A DNA stretch of 64,000 nucleotides from JAYEPK01 sp048569615. GTDB lineage: Archaea; Thermoplasmatota; Penumbrarchaeia; Penumbrarchaeales; Penumbrarchaeaceae. Where the stretch lies: NCBI GenBank assembly GCA_048569615.1, contig JBLIRK010000006.1, positions 11,460 through 75,459 on the forward strand. The letters run 5' to 3'. Below the pieces are notes generated by a model that saw nothing but the letters and a program-made list of their open reading frames with translations, was not told where the DNA came from and did no database searches. How positions within the stretch are numbered: the stretch's first letter is position 1; the number at the start of each line of letters is the position of its first letter. This document shows positions 42,455-50,540 of this stretch, piece after piece. The translations under genes and the position numbers were made by a program.

Positions 42455-42946
42455 ATGCTCGCGAAACTCATCGAAGAATACAAGGTCGTGAACTCCGTAG
42501 GGAACAACGTGGGAAGGATCAAGGACCTCTACATCAACCTCAACACATGGATGATAACGTCCTTCGAGATCTCCCCGGGCCCACTGAAGAAGGACTTTCT
42601 GATCAAGATAGATGATGTGGTCAAGTTCGACGAGACGGACAAGATGGTCATCATCAAGGACGAATTCGAGAAGAAGGAGATACCCAAGCACCCCATGAAG
42701 GAGAACTATCCCTTCGAGGAGCTGAAAAAGCACAATGTCGTGGACAGCGACGATGAGAAGGTGGGAAAGATCTACAATCTCGAAATACCCTTCGAGAAGC
42801 TCAAGACCTTCAAGGTGTGGAAGGTGCTCATCAGGACCGGCATCAAGGAAAGGAGGCTCCGTCTCAACACCTCGGAGATCGTCGAGGTGATGGACGAGAT
42901 CAAACTGGCAAAACCTGAGAAGGAGTATTCGGGCGAGGAGGAATGA
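42455..42946 (+). CDS. Tandem PRC-barrel domain protein
   Basis: A 163-residue protein with two PRC-barrel-like halves. The first is VVNSVGNNVGRIKDLYINLNTWMITSFEI and the second NVVDSDDEKVGKIYNLEIPFEKLKTFKVWKVLI. PRC-barrel proteins bind partners in RNA processing, photosynthesis and, in haloarchaea (CdpB proteins), cell division. As the last gene of an operon with membrane-associated coiled coils, a structural or division-related role is possible but unproven. GGTGA precedes the ATG. Confidence 0.8.
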   Translation: MLAKLIEEYKVVNSVGNNVGRIKDLYINLNTWMITSFEISPGPLKKDFLIKIDDVVKFDETDKMVIIKDEFEKKEIPKHPMKENYPFEELKKHNVVDSDDEKVGKIYNLEIPFEKLKTFKVWKVLIRTGIKERRLRLNTSEIVEVMDEIKLAKPEKEYSGEEE

Positions 42947-43037
42947 GGCTCGCCCTCATTCCCCATTATTTCCTTCTTTGCAAAAAGATTTAATCGAAGT
43001 GTTCAATGTCCGTTCAGTTCACAGAAGGTGAGATAGC

Positions 43038-43637
43038 ATGCCCACCACCGAGAAGATGACGAAACAGGTAATAGAGCTGCGGGAAAAGGGACTCAACAGG
43101 GAGGACATCGCAAAGGAGCTGCACCTTTCGGAGGAGACCGTAGGGTGGCTTCTGTCCAGGGGAAAGGGAGCGGAGAAACCTCCCGCGGACATATACATCG
43201 GTTGGAGGTCAATGGGTGTCTATTCCTCGAGGCTTACCCATTTGGCAAGGATATTCTCCGATATCATAATCGAGGAATGCGCCAAGCATGAGATAGATGT
43301 GGACGCCATCATGGGCATCGCCATCAACGGCATCCCCCTCGCCACCACAATCGCCAATGAAATGGACCTGGAACTGGTACTTTTCAGACCGACCAGGGGA
43401 GCGGATCAGGCCGATGCTCTTGGTTCGATAAGCTCCAATTTCGCAGGGGTAAGGGACAAGAGGGTGGTCATAGTGGATGATGTGCTCTCCACCGGAGGGA
43501 CCATGAAGAACGCCATAGAGTTCCTCAAGGCCAACCAAGGCATTCCTGTGCTCTGCCTCTCGATCATCAACAAACAGCAGTTCAACGACATAGACGGCGT
43601 ACCTGTCCGTGCCTTGATCAGGACCCATGTGGTCTGA
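43038..43637 (+). CDS. gfcR: GfcR-type PRTase-domain transcriptional regulator
   Basis: A 199-residue protein. An N-terminal helix-turn-helix (KMTKQVIELREKGLNREDIAKELHLSEETVGWLLSRGKG, residues 6-44) is fused to an orotate-phosphoribosyltransferase-like domain with the PRPP loop VVIVDDVLSTGGTM near residue 138. Such proteins are annotated as PyrE-like and act as regulators of sugar and central metabolism (GfcR in haloarchaea). AAGGTGAG lies six bases before the ATG, and an AT-rich box at about 42985-42994 is a possible TATA. It is followed closely by lysS. Confidence 0.85.
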   Translation: MPTTEKMTKQVIELREKGLNREDIAKELHLSEETVGWLLSRGKGAEKPPADIYIGWRSMGVYSSRLTHLARIFSDIIIEECAKHEIDVDAIMGIAINGIPLATTIANEMDLELVLFRPTRGADQADALGSISSNFAGVRDKRVVIVDDVLSTGGTMKNAIEFLKANQGIPVLCLSIINKQQFNDIDGVPVRALIRTHVV

Positions 43638-43651
43638 TAGTGGTGTTGCGA

Positions 43652-45223
43652 ATGCACTGGGCGGACGTCGCGGCCTCCAGGCTGAAGGAGATACTTGGGG
43701 ACCATAGGATAGCCACCGGGATAACGCCTTCTGGCCATATCCACGTAGGGAACATGAGGGAGATACTTACAGGGGACCTGATACACAGGGCCTGCAGGGA
43801 TGCGGGCGTCCCCTCGGAGCTTTACTACCTCGCGGATGATTTCGATCCGCTGAGGAAGGTCTACCCGTTCCTGCCCGGCAGCTACGAGGAGCATGTGGGA
43901 AAACCGCTCTCGGAGATACCTTCCCCGGGAGGAGATGAAGGCACCTATGCGCAGTACTTCCTACGTCCCTTCCTGGAATCGGTGGAGGAACTGGGTATCC
44001 GTCCGATGGTGCTCCCCTCCTCGGAGTCATACAGGCAGGGGAAGTACGCCGAACCGGCGGCGATGATCATTGAGAAAAGGGAGCAGGTGAGGGAGATCCT
44101 TATGAAGGTATCCAGAAGGGACCTTCCGGCCGATTGGTTTCCTTACAATGCCAAGTGCAAAGCATGCGGCAGGATCAGCAGCACGAAGGCCGTTTCCTGG
44201 GAGCGTCCTTTCGTTCATTACAGGTGCTCCTGCGGACACAGCGGTAAGGCCGATACGAGGACGGACGACGGGAAGCTCCCCTGGAGGCTTGATTGGCCGG
44301 CCAGATGGTACTGGCTCGGCGTGACCTGCGAGCCCTTCGGGAAGGATCATGCCGCGTCCGGAGGGTCCTATGACACCTCCTCCGAGATAATAAGGTCCGT
44401 TCTGGGCAGGGAGCCCCCCTTTCCCGTCGTCTACGAATGGATACAGCTCAAGGGAAAGGGTGCCATGTCCTCCTCGTCGGGTGTTGTGGTGAGCGGAGTG
44501 GACATGCTGAGGATGACCCCTCCCGAGGTCCTGAGATTCCTTATCGCAAGGAACCAGCCGGGGCGCCATATAGACATGGACCCCGGACTGGGCATCCTGA
44601 ACCTCGTGGACGAGTTCGACAGGTACGAGGAGCACTACTACGGCTCCCCGGCGGAGGGTGAGGACGAGGAGGACAGGAAAAGGACCTACGAGCTCTCCAT
44701 GGTCAGAAAGCCCAGGGAGAGGTCGGAGATGGAAAGGATAGTCAACGTACCCTACAGACACCTGGTTACCCTCGTCCAGCTTACGAAGGACCTGGATTCC
44801 CTCATCGAGAAGATAAAATGGACGGAGAAGATCGATGAGTTCGACGACAGGTCCATGGACAGACTCGCACACAGGAAGGGCTGCGTTGAATTCTGGCTGG
44901 AGAACTATGCCCCCGAAGGTGTGAAGTTCTCCCTCTATGACGAGGTTCCCGCGGAGGAGATATCCGCCCTTTCGGATGAGATGAAGACCGCCCTGGGGGG
45001 AATGAGGGAGGATTTCATCACCTGTCCCTGGGATGCCGAGTCCATACACAATGCCATCTACGAGGGCTCCCGGGCAAGGGGGATCGATCCCAAGACGACA
45101 TTCAAGGCTTTCTACAGGATCCTGATGGGTCAGGACCGGGGTCCCAGACTCGGTTTCTTCCTCTCGACCATGGACAGGGGTAGCATACTTGAAAGGCTCG
45201 ATTCCATCCTTGAGGGCCCATGA
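43652..45223 (+). CDS. lysS: Lysyl-tRNA synthetase, class I
   Basis: This is the class I (archaeal) LysRS, unrelated to the usual class II enzyme. From the ATG at 43652 it has 523 residues and begins MHWADVAASRLKEIL, as is common in the family. GTG (43640) is an upstream alternative. The HIGH motif is SGHIHVGNMRE, the KMSKS-type loop is KGAMSSSSGV, and a zinc-binding CKACGRI...CSCGHSG lies between. It charges tRNA-Lys in the cytoplasm. It follows gfcR closely. Confidence 0.97.
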   Translation: MHWADVAASRLKEILGDHRIATGITPSGHIHVGNMREILTGDLIHRACRDAGVPSELYYLADDFDPLRKVYPFLPGSYEEHVGKPLSEIPSPGGDEGTYAQYFLRPFLESVEELGIRPMVLPSSESYRQGKYAEPAAMIIEKREQVREILMKVSRRDLPADWFPYNAKCKACGRISSTKAVSWERPFVHYRCSCGHSGKADTRTDDGKLPWRLDWPARWYWLGVTCEPFGKDHAASGGSYDTSSEIIRSVLGREPPFPVVYEWIQLKGKGAMSSSSGVVVSGVDMLRMTPPEVLRFLIARNQPGRHIDMDPGLGILNLVDEFDRYEEHYYGSPAEGEDEEDRKRTYELSMVRKPRERSEMERIVNVPYRHLVTLVQLTKDLDSLIEKIKWTEKIDEFDDRSMDRLAHRKGCVEFWLENYAPEGVKFSLYDEVPAEEISALSDEMKTALGGMREDFITCPWDAESIHNAIYEGSRARGIDPKTTFKAFYRILMGQDRGPRLGFFLSTMDRGSILERLDSILEGP

Positions 45224-45264
45224 TGGACAAAAAACCATATTTGCCTTCAAGCATATGTTTTGTC

Positions 45265-45801
45265 ATGCACACCATCTACGCCGAAGTAAAGACCAAGGAC
45301 GGGACCAAACTGGATTTTCACATGCTCTCCGAGTGGAGGATAGACGAGATCCTGAAGGAGATGGACGAGGAGGACAAGGTCAGGTTCGCCAGGGAGTTGA
45401 AGAGAAGGCATGCCAGGGGGGAGCATGTCTTCTACGCCGAGATACCCAGGGAAGGAGCCGCCGGGGAGACGGTGGGAGTTGCATCCTGGCGTGTTCACGA
45501 ATGGCCCAGGCAGGACGGTGCAGTGGAATCATCCGGACTGGTTGAGGTGTCCTTCATCCATGTCAAACCGGAGCAGAGGGGAAAGGGATTCGGGAGAGCT
45601 CTACTCGAGCAGTCGATCAGGATGGCCAGCAAGCATTTCAAAGCAAGCGGGAACCGTTTGAGAAAAATATACGCGTTGGTTCCATCCACAGAGGAGGACG
45701 GCATCTTCTCCTATAAAGCGTGGGGCTTCAACCTGGAAGCAACGCTCCCGAAGCATTTCTCGGATGATGAGGACATGCTGATGATGACGAAGTTCTACTG
45801 A
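45265..45801 (+). CDS. GNAT-family acetyltransferase
   Basis: A GNAT protein of 178 residues from the ATG at 45265. The acetyl-CoA loop is EQRGKGFGRALLEQSIRMA and the last strand has AWGFNLEATLPKHF. An alternative ATG at 45220 overlaps the lysS stop, but the intervening 40 bases are AT-rich and contain CCATATTTG about 27 bases before 45265, which favours a separate leaderless transcript. The substrate (small molecule, peptide N-terminus or lysine) is unknown. Confidence 0.8.
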   Translation: MHTIYAEVKTKDGTKLDFHMLSEWRIDEILKEMDEEDKVRFARELKRRHARGEHVFYAEIPREGAAGETVGVASWRVHEWPRQDGAVESSGLVEVSFIHVKPEQRGKGFGRALLEQSIRMASKHFKASGNRLRKIYALVPSTEEDGIFSYKAWGFNLEATLPKHFSDDEDMLMMTKFY

Positions 45802-45857
45802 AAGGATCCCGTTAAGAAACAGTTATCAACAAGTTACCAATTCGGAGATGAAAATAC

Positions 45858-45933
45858 AGCCCCGTAGTGTAGTGGTCTATCATCCTGGCCTTTGGAGCCG
45901 GAGACGACGGTTCAAATCCGCCCGGGGCTACCA
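45858..45933 (+). tRNA. tRNA-Gln (anticodon UUG), CCA encoded
   Basis: Acceptor AGCCCCG/CGGGGCT has seven pairs and discriminator A. The anticodon stem CTGGC/GCCGG encloses CTTTGGA, giving anticodon TTG for glutamine. The T-arm has GGTTCAAATCC. CCA is encoded at 45931-45933. The length without CCA is 73. One A-C mismatch lies in the T stem. The 3' end is repeated exactly at 46072-46090, and an approximate third copy lies at 46318-46326. Confidence 0.93.
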
Positions 45934-46090
45934 TATCCTATTCATTACTTCAATTTCTCAGCTGAATAGGATATCCCCGGCTTGAGGATTTGAACGTAGT
46001 TGTTGGAAATTTCGTGCATCCCTATCGCGAAATTTCCAACCGAGCATAACTCCGAAGGAGTTGATGCGGAGCAAATCCGCCCGGGGCTAC
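45931..46090 (+). repeat. tRNA-tail element 2: ~160-bp structured element ending in a copy of the tRNA-Gln 3' end
   Basis: After tRNA-Gln comes a perfect 12-bp hairpin (ATATCCTATTCA...TGAATAGGATAT). Next is a perfect antisense copy of the T-loop region (GGATTTGAAC, 45986-45995, complementary to 45910-45919). A perfect 13-bp stem with a 13-base loop follows (46002-46014 with 46028-46040), then AACTCC-GAA-GGAGTT (46048-46062). The element ends in CAAATCCGCCCGGGGCTAC, identical to 45913-45931. Spacers equal those of element 1 after tRNA-Ser. A short T-run follows. Confidence 0.88.
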
Positions 46091-46442
46091 TAATCTTTTT
46101 ACAACTCATTGTAGCCCCGGATTAGCATTTCTAAATAATCATTCGGATTTCATTACGCAATATCAAAGATATCGCTAACCTTCAGCAAATGACCTCATCA
46201 TTTGCTCAAGGACGAGGCCAAATCGCCAATCAATTGGACTGTCATTTGATTTGGCCGGAGTTGGGCCCTATATCTCTTAAGCTTGTACTGGGCCCAAATA
46301 TAAGCTGGTTCTATCAAGGGCTACCATATCCTATTCACGAATTTAATTTCTCAGCTGAACAGGAGAGCCCCGGCCTGATAAAAGATAGTGATTTTGATAT
46401 AGATAGCACCCATACACCATCATCAACAAGCGGAGGAATAAG
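46091..46442. other. Non-coding remnant: tRNA-Gln-like ends around three inverted repeats
   Basis: GTAGCCCCGG at 46111-46120 is the inverse of CCGGGGCTAC at 46081-46090 and resembles the tRNA-Gln 5' end (AGCCCCG). Three perfect inverted repeats follow: AGCAAATGA/TCATTTGCT (46184-46206), GGCCAAAT/ATTTGGCC (46216-46256) and TTGGGCCC/GGGCCCAA (46261-46297). At 46318-46374 a decayed copy of the tRNA 3' end plus first hairpin (45925-45981) recurs, starting GGGCTACCATATCCTATTCA. A short ORF here has no support. Confidence 0.75.
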
Positions 46443-47561
46443 ATGACGAGATACCGGATCGCGGAGCTCCCCGGGGACGGGGTGGGCGTCGAGGTAATGG
46501 AAGCGGCCAAGCTCGTTCTTGATTCCGTCGGTTTCAAGGCGGAATACGTTCACGGGGACATAGGCTGGGAATACTGGAAGAGCGAAGGGAACGCGCTCCC
46601 CGAACGGACCATCGAGCTCCTGAAAAGGACGGACTGCGCCCTCTTCGGGGCCATAACATCGAAGCCCAAGGACGAGGCGGCGAAGGAGATCGACCCGGCT
46701 CTCAAAGACAAGGGTTTCGTGTACTTCTCGCCAATAGTCGGCATGAGGCAGCTCTTCGATCTCCATACGAACATGAGGCCATGCAGGGCCTTCAAGGGCA
46801 ATCCCCTCAACATCAAGGAAGGGGTGGACATAGTGGTCTTCAGGGAGAACACCGAGGGACTCTATTCCGGGATAGAATGGTGGCCGGTCCCCGACGAGGT
46901 CAGGGAAGTGTTCCTCAAGCATCACAAGAAATGGGAGAAGTTCAATGCTCTCCCGCCCAGGGATGTTGCGGTGACCCTCAGGGTGATATCGAGAAGGGGA
47001 GCCGAGAAGATCCTGAGGTCCGGCTTCGAGTTCGCAAAGAAACACGGAAGGAAAAGGCTCACCCTCGCCGAGAAGCCGAACGTGCTGAGGGAAACATCCG
47101 GTCTGATGACCGCCGTCGCCCGTGAGATGGCAAAGGAGTATCCCATGGTCAACATGGACGAGGCGAACATCGATGCGATGGCCATGTGGATGGTAAAGAA
47201 TCCCGAGGACTACGAGGTGCTGGTAGCTTCCAACCTCTTCGGCGACGTGCTCTCCGACCTCGGGGCGCAGCTCGTTGGCGGCCTCGGATTCGCATCGGCG
47301 GCCAACATCGGGGACGACTATGCCGTCTTCGAACCCACCCACGGCTCTGCACCGAAATATGCGGGCAAGGGCATAGTCAATCCGACGGCCATGATACTCG
47401 CCTCCAAGCTGATGCTCGACCATCTCGGTGAGCAGGAGATGGCGGCAAGGGTCCTTTCGGCGGTCGAGAAGGTCATCGAAAAGGGCGAGTTCAGGACAAA
47501 GGACATGGGAGGGGAGACCTCCACAATTGACATGGCCAAGGCGGTCGTCCGAGAGCTCTGA
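46443..47561 (+). CDS. Isocitrate/isopropylmalate dehydrogenase family enzyme
   Basis: A 372-residue beta-decarboxylating dehydrogenase. Family motifs are ELPGDGVGVEV, NMRPCR, FRENTEGLYSGIE, the Mg-binding EANIDAMAMWMV...FGDVLSDLGAQLVGGLG and the cofactor-side FEPTHGSAPKYAGKGIVNP. The substrate-specifying helix reads SPIVGMRQLFDLHTNMRP, closer to isopropylmalate or homoisocitrate types than to standard isocitrate types. An insert WWPVPDEVREVFLKHHKKWEKF is unusual. Substrate is left open. A Trm9-like gene begins five bases after its stop. Confidence 0.85.
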   Translation: MTRYRIAELPGDGVGVEVMEAAKLVLDSVGFKAEYVHGDIGWEYWKSEGNALPERTIELLKRTDCALFGAITSKPKDEAAKEIDPALKDKGFVYFSPIVGMRQLFDLHTNMRPCRAFKGNPLNIKEGVDIVVFRENTEGLYSGIEWWPVPDEVREVFLKHHKKWEKFNALPPRDVAVTLRVISRRGAEKILRSGFEFAKKHGRKRLTLAEKPNVLRETSGLMTAVAREMAKEYPMVNMDEANIDAMAMWMVKNPEDYEVLVASNLFGDVLSDLGAQLVGGLGFASAANIGDDYAVFEPTHGSAPKYAGKGIVNPTAMILASKLMLDHLGEQEMAARVLSAVEKVIEKGEFRTKDMGGETSTIDMAKAVVREL

Positions 47562-47565
47562 TCCC

Positions 47566-48264
47566 ATGAAGGACCCGGAAGAACTGAAGAACGAGCTCTC
47601 CAGGGTCTATGACGACATCGCTCCACATTTCGCCGACAGCAGAAGGGAGCTGTGGCCCCCCATGAAGCTGTTCATCGAGGAGCATGCACCGCGCACAATG
47701 GGGGATCTAGGCTGCGGCACGGGAAGAGGCCTGGTCTTCGCAGCAGAAAAAGGATGCAGATGCATCGGAGTGGACAGTTCAAGGGGCCAGCTCGAGCTGG
47801 CGCGGAAGGCGGTAAGAAGTGCAGGCCTCGACATGAAGGTCGAGCTTCTGGAGGGTGATCTTGCAGCCCTTCCCGTCGGAGATGCCTCCCTGGATTTCTC
47901 GATCATGACAGCCTCGCTCCATCACCTCCCCACGATGGAGGAGCGGATCAAGGCACTGGAGGAAGCGTTCAGATGCACCAGGAAGGGAGGTGAGCTCCAG
48001 ATATCGGTGTGGACATGGGACCAGGAGCGTTTCAGGGAGAGGCATCTGTCGAGGATCGAGGGGAGGCGAGAAAAAGATGATCTCGACGGACCGCTCCCGG
48101 GGGATGTGTACGTCCCATGGAAAGCAGGTGTCGAGAGGCTCAGGTTCTATCATCTTTACGGCCCCGGGGAGCTGGAATCCGAGATAGAACAAACGGAATG
48201 GTCCATTCTGAGAAGCTACTTCGACGGAAGGAACCACTGGGCGGAATGCATCAAAGACCCCTGA
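47566..48264 (+). CDS. Trm9-like SAM-dependent tRNA methyltransferase
   Basis: A 232-residue class I methyltransferase from the ATG at 47566; longer frames run inside the dehydrogenase gene. The SAM motif is MGDLGCGTGRGLVFA, then CIGVDSSRGQLELA and DFSIMTASLHHLPT. The C-terminal part GDVYVPWKAGVERLRFYHLYGPGELE matches the Trm9/ABH8 wobble-uridine methyltransferase pattern (VPW...R.YH). It probably finishes an ester side chain on U34 of certain tRNAs. The 3' end overlaps the convergent gene by 14 bases. Confidence 0.82.
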   Translation: MKDPEELKNELSRVYDDIAPHFADSRRELWPPMKLFIEEHAPRTMGDLGCGTGRGLVFAAEKGCRCIGVDSSRGQLELARKAVRSAGLDMKVELLEGDLAALPVGDASLDFSIMTASLHHLPTMEERIKALEEAFRCTRKGGELQISVWTWDQERFRERHLSRIEGRREKDDLDGPLPGDVYVPWKAGVERLRFYHLYGPGELESEIEQTEWSILRSYFDGRNHWAECIKDP

Positions 48265-50440
48265 CGTTCCCGCCCCAGTCCATGACCTCCTCTTCCTCGC
48301 CGTACCCGTCGAGTCCCAGTCTTTCGGCTGCTGAAGGCTTTCTCCTCATGTAAAGATAGACAAGCAAAGCGGCCAGCGCCAGTACTACGATCCCGGCGAT
48401 GATCCATATATACGTGTTATCGTCCCCTCCCCCCCCGTCAACCCCCGGCCCGGAGGTATCATCGTCGTCGTCATCATCGCCAACCGCACGGACGGAAAAG
48501 GGCACCGGACCGGTCCTCAGCTCTCTGCCGTTTATGTAGATGTAGAAGGAATAGGAATGGGAGCCCTCACCGAGTTCAACGGACCTTGTGAGGTTCAGTC
48601 CCGTCATCACGCTCCCACCGCCGTCGAAGAGGGAATACTCCGTATCATCCAGGATCAGCTTTGATTCGGAGGGAGTCTCACCCAGGCCGTACTCGAAGAC
48701 AACGAAGAACGTGACGGTCTCATCTTCGGAAGGCACGGCTGGCAGATGCCCGGAATCCTTTATCCTTGGATCGAAGATCCTGGGCCCCTGCAGCTCGCCC
48801 GCGGAGGGGTACCTGTAGATATCATCACCCATCTCCGCCTCGAAGTGGTAGCTGTGGGAGCCCTCCTCCAGGAATACGGACACCAGGTAATCCAGTCCCG
48901 AGGATGCGTCGTCATCCTCTGTGACCATCTCGTGGTAATCAATGCCGTCGACAACAAGGTAGCAGGATGAGGGGGTCCTGTCCATCGCGTCCTTCCAGGT
49001 CACCTCGAAGGTGCAGAGTGTGTCCGTCCCCCCTTCCTCCGGGTCCAGCGACGGCGAGGCAAGCGTCGGCTCCTCGCTGGAGGTTACCTCAGGACCGGAG
49101 AAGGTCCCGGAGACCGGGAGCCTCACACTGTCGGCCTGGTAGAAGTGCGTATGGGAGCCGATGTCCAGCCTGCCGGACCATTCGTATACCGCTCCCGAGC
49201 CGGTATTCCCGGACCTCCTGGTCATCGTGTTTATGGTGCCGTCCACGACGACCTGGACGGAGGAAGGCACATCCCCCTCCACGTCCGTAACGGTTATCGA
49301 GAAGGTGAACATCGTGTCGGGTTCACCCTGGGAGGGAACCACCGAACGGCCTGTGAGCTTGGGAGGATCGTCCACCGGTGCCACAACGACCTTGACGGGG
49401 GCCCTGACCTCCGGATGTCCGCTGTCCTTGGCGGTAAGGTTGAACCTGTACGTTCCGAATCCGTTCTCCGGGGGCGTGATCTCGACGGTGCCGCCGGAGA
49501 GCTCCACCGTGAGCTCGCCCTCGTCGACCGCCCCGAATGTCAGTGGGTCGCCGTCTGGATCCGTGAAGATCTCATCCATGTCGAGGGAGGTGTCCGTGGT
49601 GTCCTCGTCCATTGACACATCGGGGACCTGTCCGGCAACCGGAGGGCTATTGCTCTCGACCGAAACGAGCTCCCATTCCTTCACAAGGACCTTCTCGTCG
49701 TTGTGGGTCGCGTAGTGGTCCCATCTTACCCACCAGCCTACCTCGTCGGAGTACCAGTAGGTGCTGTTGCGGTAGGTCACCTCGTCGCTGAGCTCCCATT
49801 CCTTGACCATATACGATGGGTAGGTCCCGGCCTCCACATTCACGCTCTCCTCCTGGACACAGGCCCATCTGTAGTTCTTGTCGGAAATGTCGGAGCCGGA
49901 ATAGAGAGGCCCGTCATCCGTGGTGACCTCCCAGCTGCTGAATACCTCAACTTCCACTTCCCAGGTCTTGTGCTGCTCGTAGGAGAGCGGGAACTTGATC
50001 CATCTATAATAGGGGGGCTGGTAGTGGACCTCGGATTCGTTGTATGTGGAGATCTGATAATCCGTTATGTAGAGCTCCACGTCCTTCCATATGTAAACGC
50101 AGGAGAGGTCGTCCTGCCGGTATCTGCCGATCCATGTCCCCGATTCCGTTCCGGACCCCTCCGAAGTGGAGAAGGTTCCCTCGATGGTGCCCTGGAGAAC
50201 GAACACGTCCTCCTCGTTCCATCTGCCTGTCGCGACGGAGGCTGTCTGGATCCCGCTCTTCTCCGCCGATCCGTCGGGGCTTGTTTCAGTATATCTCCAT
50301 GTTAGGTACGAACCCTCTTCGAGCGATGGCTGCATTATGTCCCTGGTGGGCTCTTCGGCGTCTGCCGGGAGGGTCCATAGAAGAACGAATGCGGCTAGAA
50401 CCAGGAGCGCATACGGAAGCCTCGTCCTCTTATCCCACAT
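48251..50440 (-). CDS. Secreted surface protein with Ig/cadherin-like domains and C-terminal anchor
   Basis: A 729-residue protein from the ATG at 50440, which gives a normal signal peptide (MWDKRTRLPYALLVLAAF...TLPADA). ATG 50464 and a longer frame to 50530 are alternatives. The N-terminal third is a unique beta domain. A cadherin-like domain (VPDVSMDEDTTDTSLDMDEIFTDPDGD type) and several CARDB/Ig-like repeats follow (residues about 370-640). A seven-Asp run (DDDDDDD), a Gly-rich linker, one membrane helix and a short acidic tail end it. Probably surface structural or adhesive. Confidence 0.72.
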   Translation of the reverse strand: MWDKRTRLPYALLVLAAFVLLWTLPADAEEPTRDIMQPSLEEGSYLTWRYTETSPDGSAEKSGIQTASVATGRWNEEDVFVLQGTIEGTFSTSEGSGTESGTWIGRYRQDDLSCVYIWKDVELYITDYQISTYNESEVHYQPPYYRWIKFPLSYEQHKTWEVEVEVFSSWEVTTDDGPLYSGSDISDKNYRWACVQEESVNVEAGTYPSYMVKEWELSDEVTYRNSTYWYSDEVGWWVRWDHYATHNDEKVLVKEWELVSVESNSPPVAGQVPDVSMDEDTTDTSLDMDEIFTDPDGDPLTFGAVDEGELTVELSGGTVEITPPENGFGTYRFNLTAKDSGHPEVRAPVKVVVAPVDDPPKLTGRSVVPSQGEPDTMFTFSITVTDVEGDVPSSVQVVVDGTINTMTRRSGNTGSGAVYEWSGRLDIGSHTHFYQADSVRLPVSGTFSGPEVTSSEEPTLASPSLDPEEGGTDTLCTFEVTWKDAMDRTPSSCYLVVDGIDYHEMVTEDDDASSGLDYLVSVFLEEGSHSYHFEAEMGDDIYRYPSAGELQGPRIFDPRIKDSGHLPAVPSEDETVTFFVVFEYGLGETPSESKLILDDTEYSLFDGGGSVMTGLNLTRSVELGEGSHSYSFYIYINGRELRTGPVPFSVRAVGDDDDDDDTSGPGVDGGGGDDNTYIWIIAGIVVLALAALLVYLYMRRKPSAAERLGLDGYGEEEEVMDWGGNVRGL

Positions 50441-50540
50441 GGACCTTCGATGATATTGGTCCATTTTAACCGTTGCGGAAGAATGCACTAACACATCACC
50501 CTTCGATGGATTTAAGGCGGTAGGCCACAATCACGGTCAG

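Noticed and set aside
44027..45250. A 407-codon frame on the minus strand opposite lysS
   Set aside because: lysS has all class I LysRS motifs. The antisense frame has no family features and arises from codon bias.
46189..46446. An 85-codon frame after the tRNA-Gln element
   Set aside because: It runs through three perfect inverted repeats and a decayed tRNA flank, has no ribosome site and overlaps the next start. The region is better read as non-coding.
46335..47567. A 410-codon frame on the minus strand opposite the dehydrogenase
   Set aside because: The dehydrogenase is well supported by motifs. The antisense translation is rich in His, Arg and Gly without motif.
48440..48482. A run of Asp codons as a simple-sequence repeat
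   Set aside because: It encodes the acidic linker before the membrane helix of the surface protein, a common composition for such stalks.
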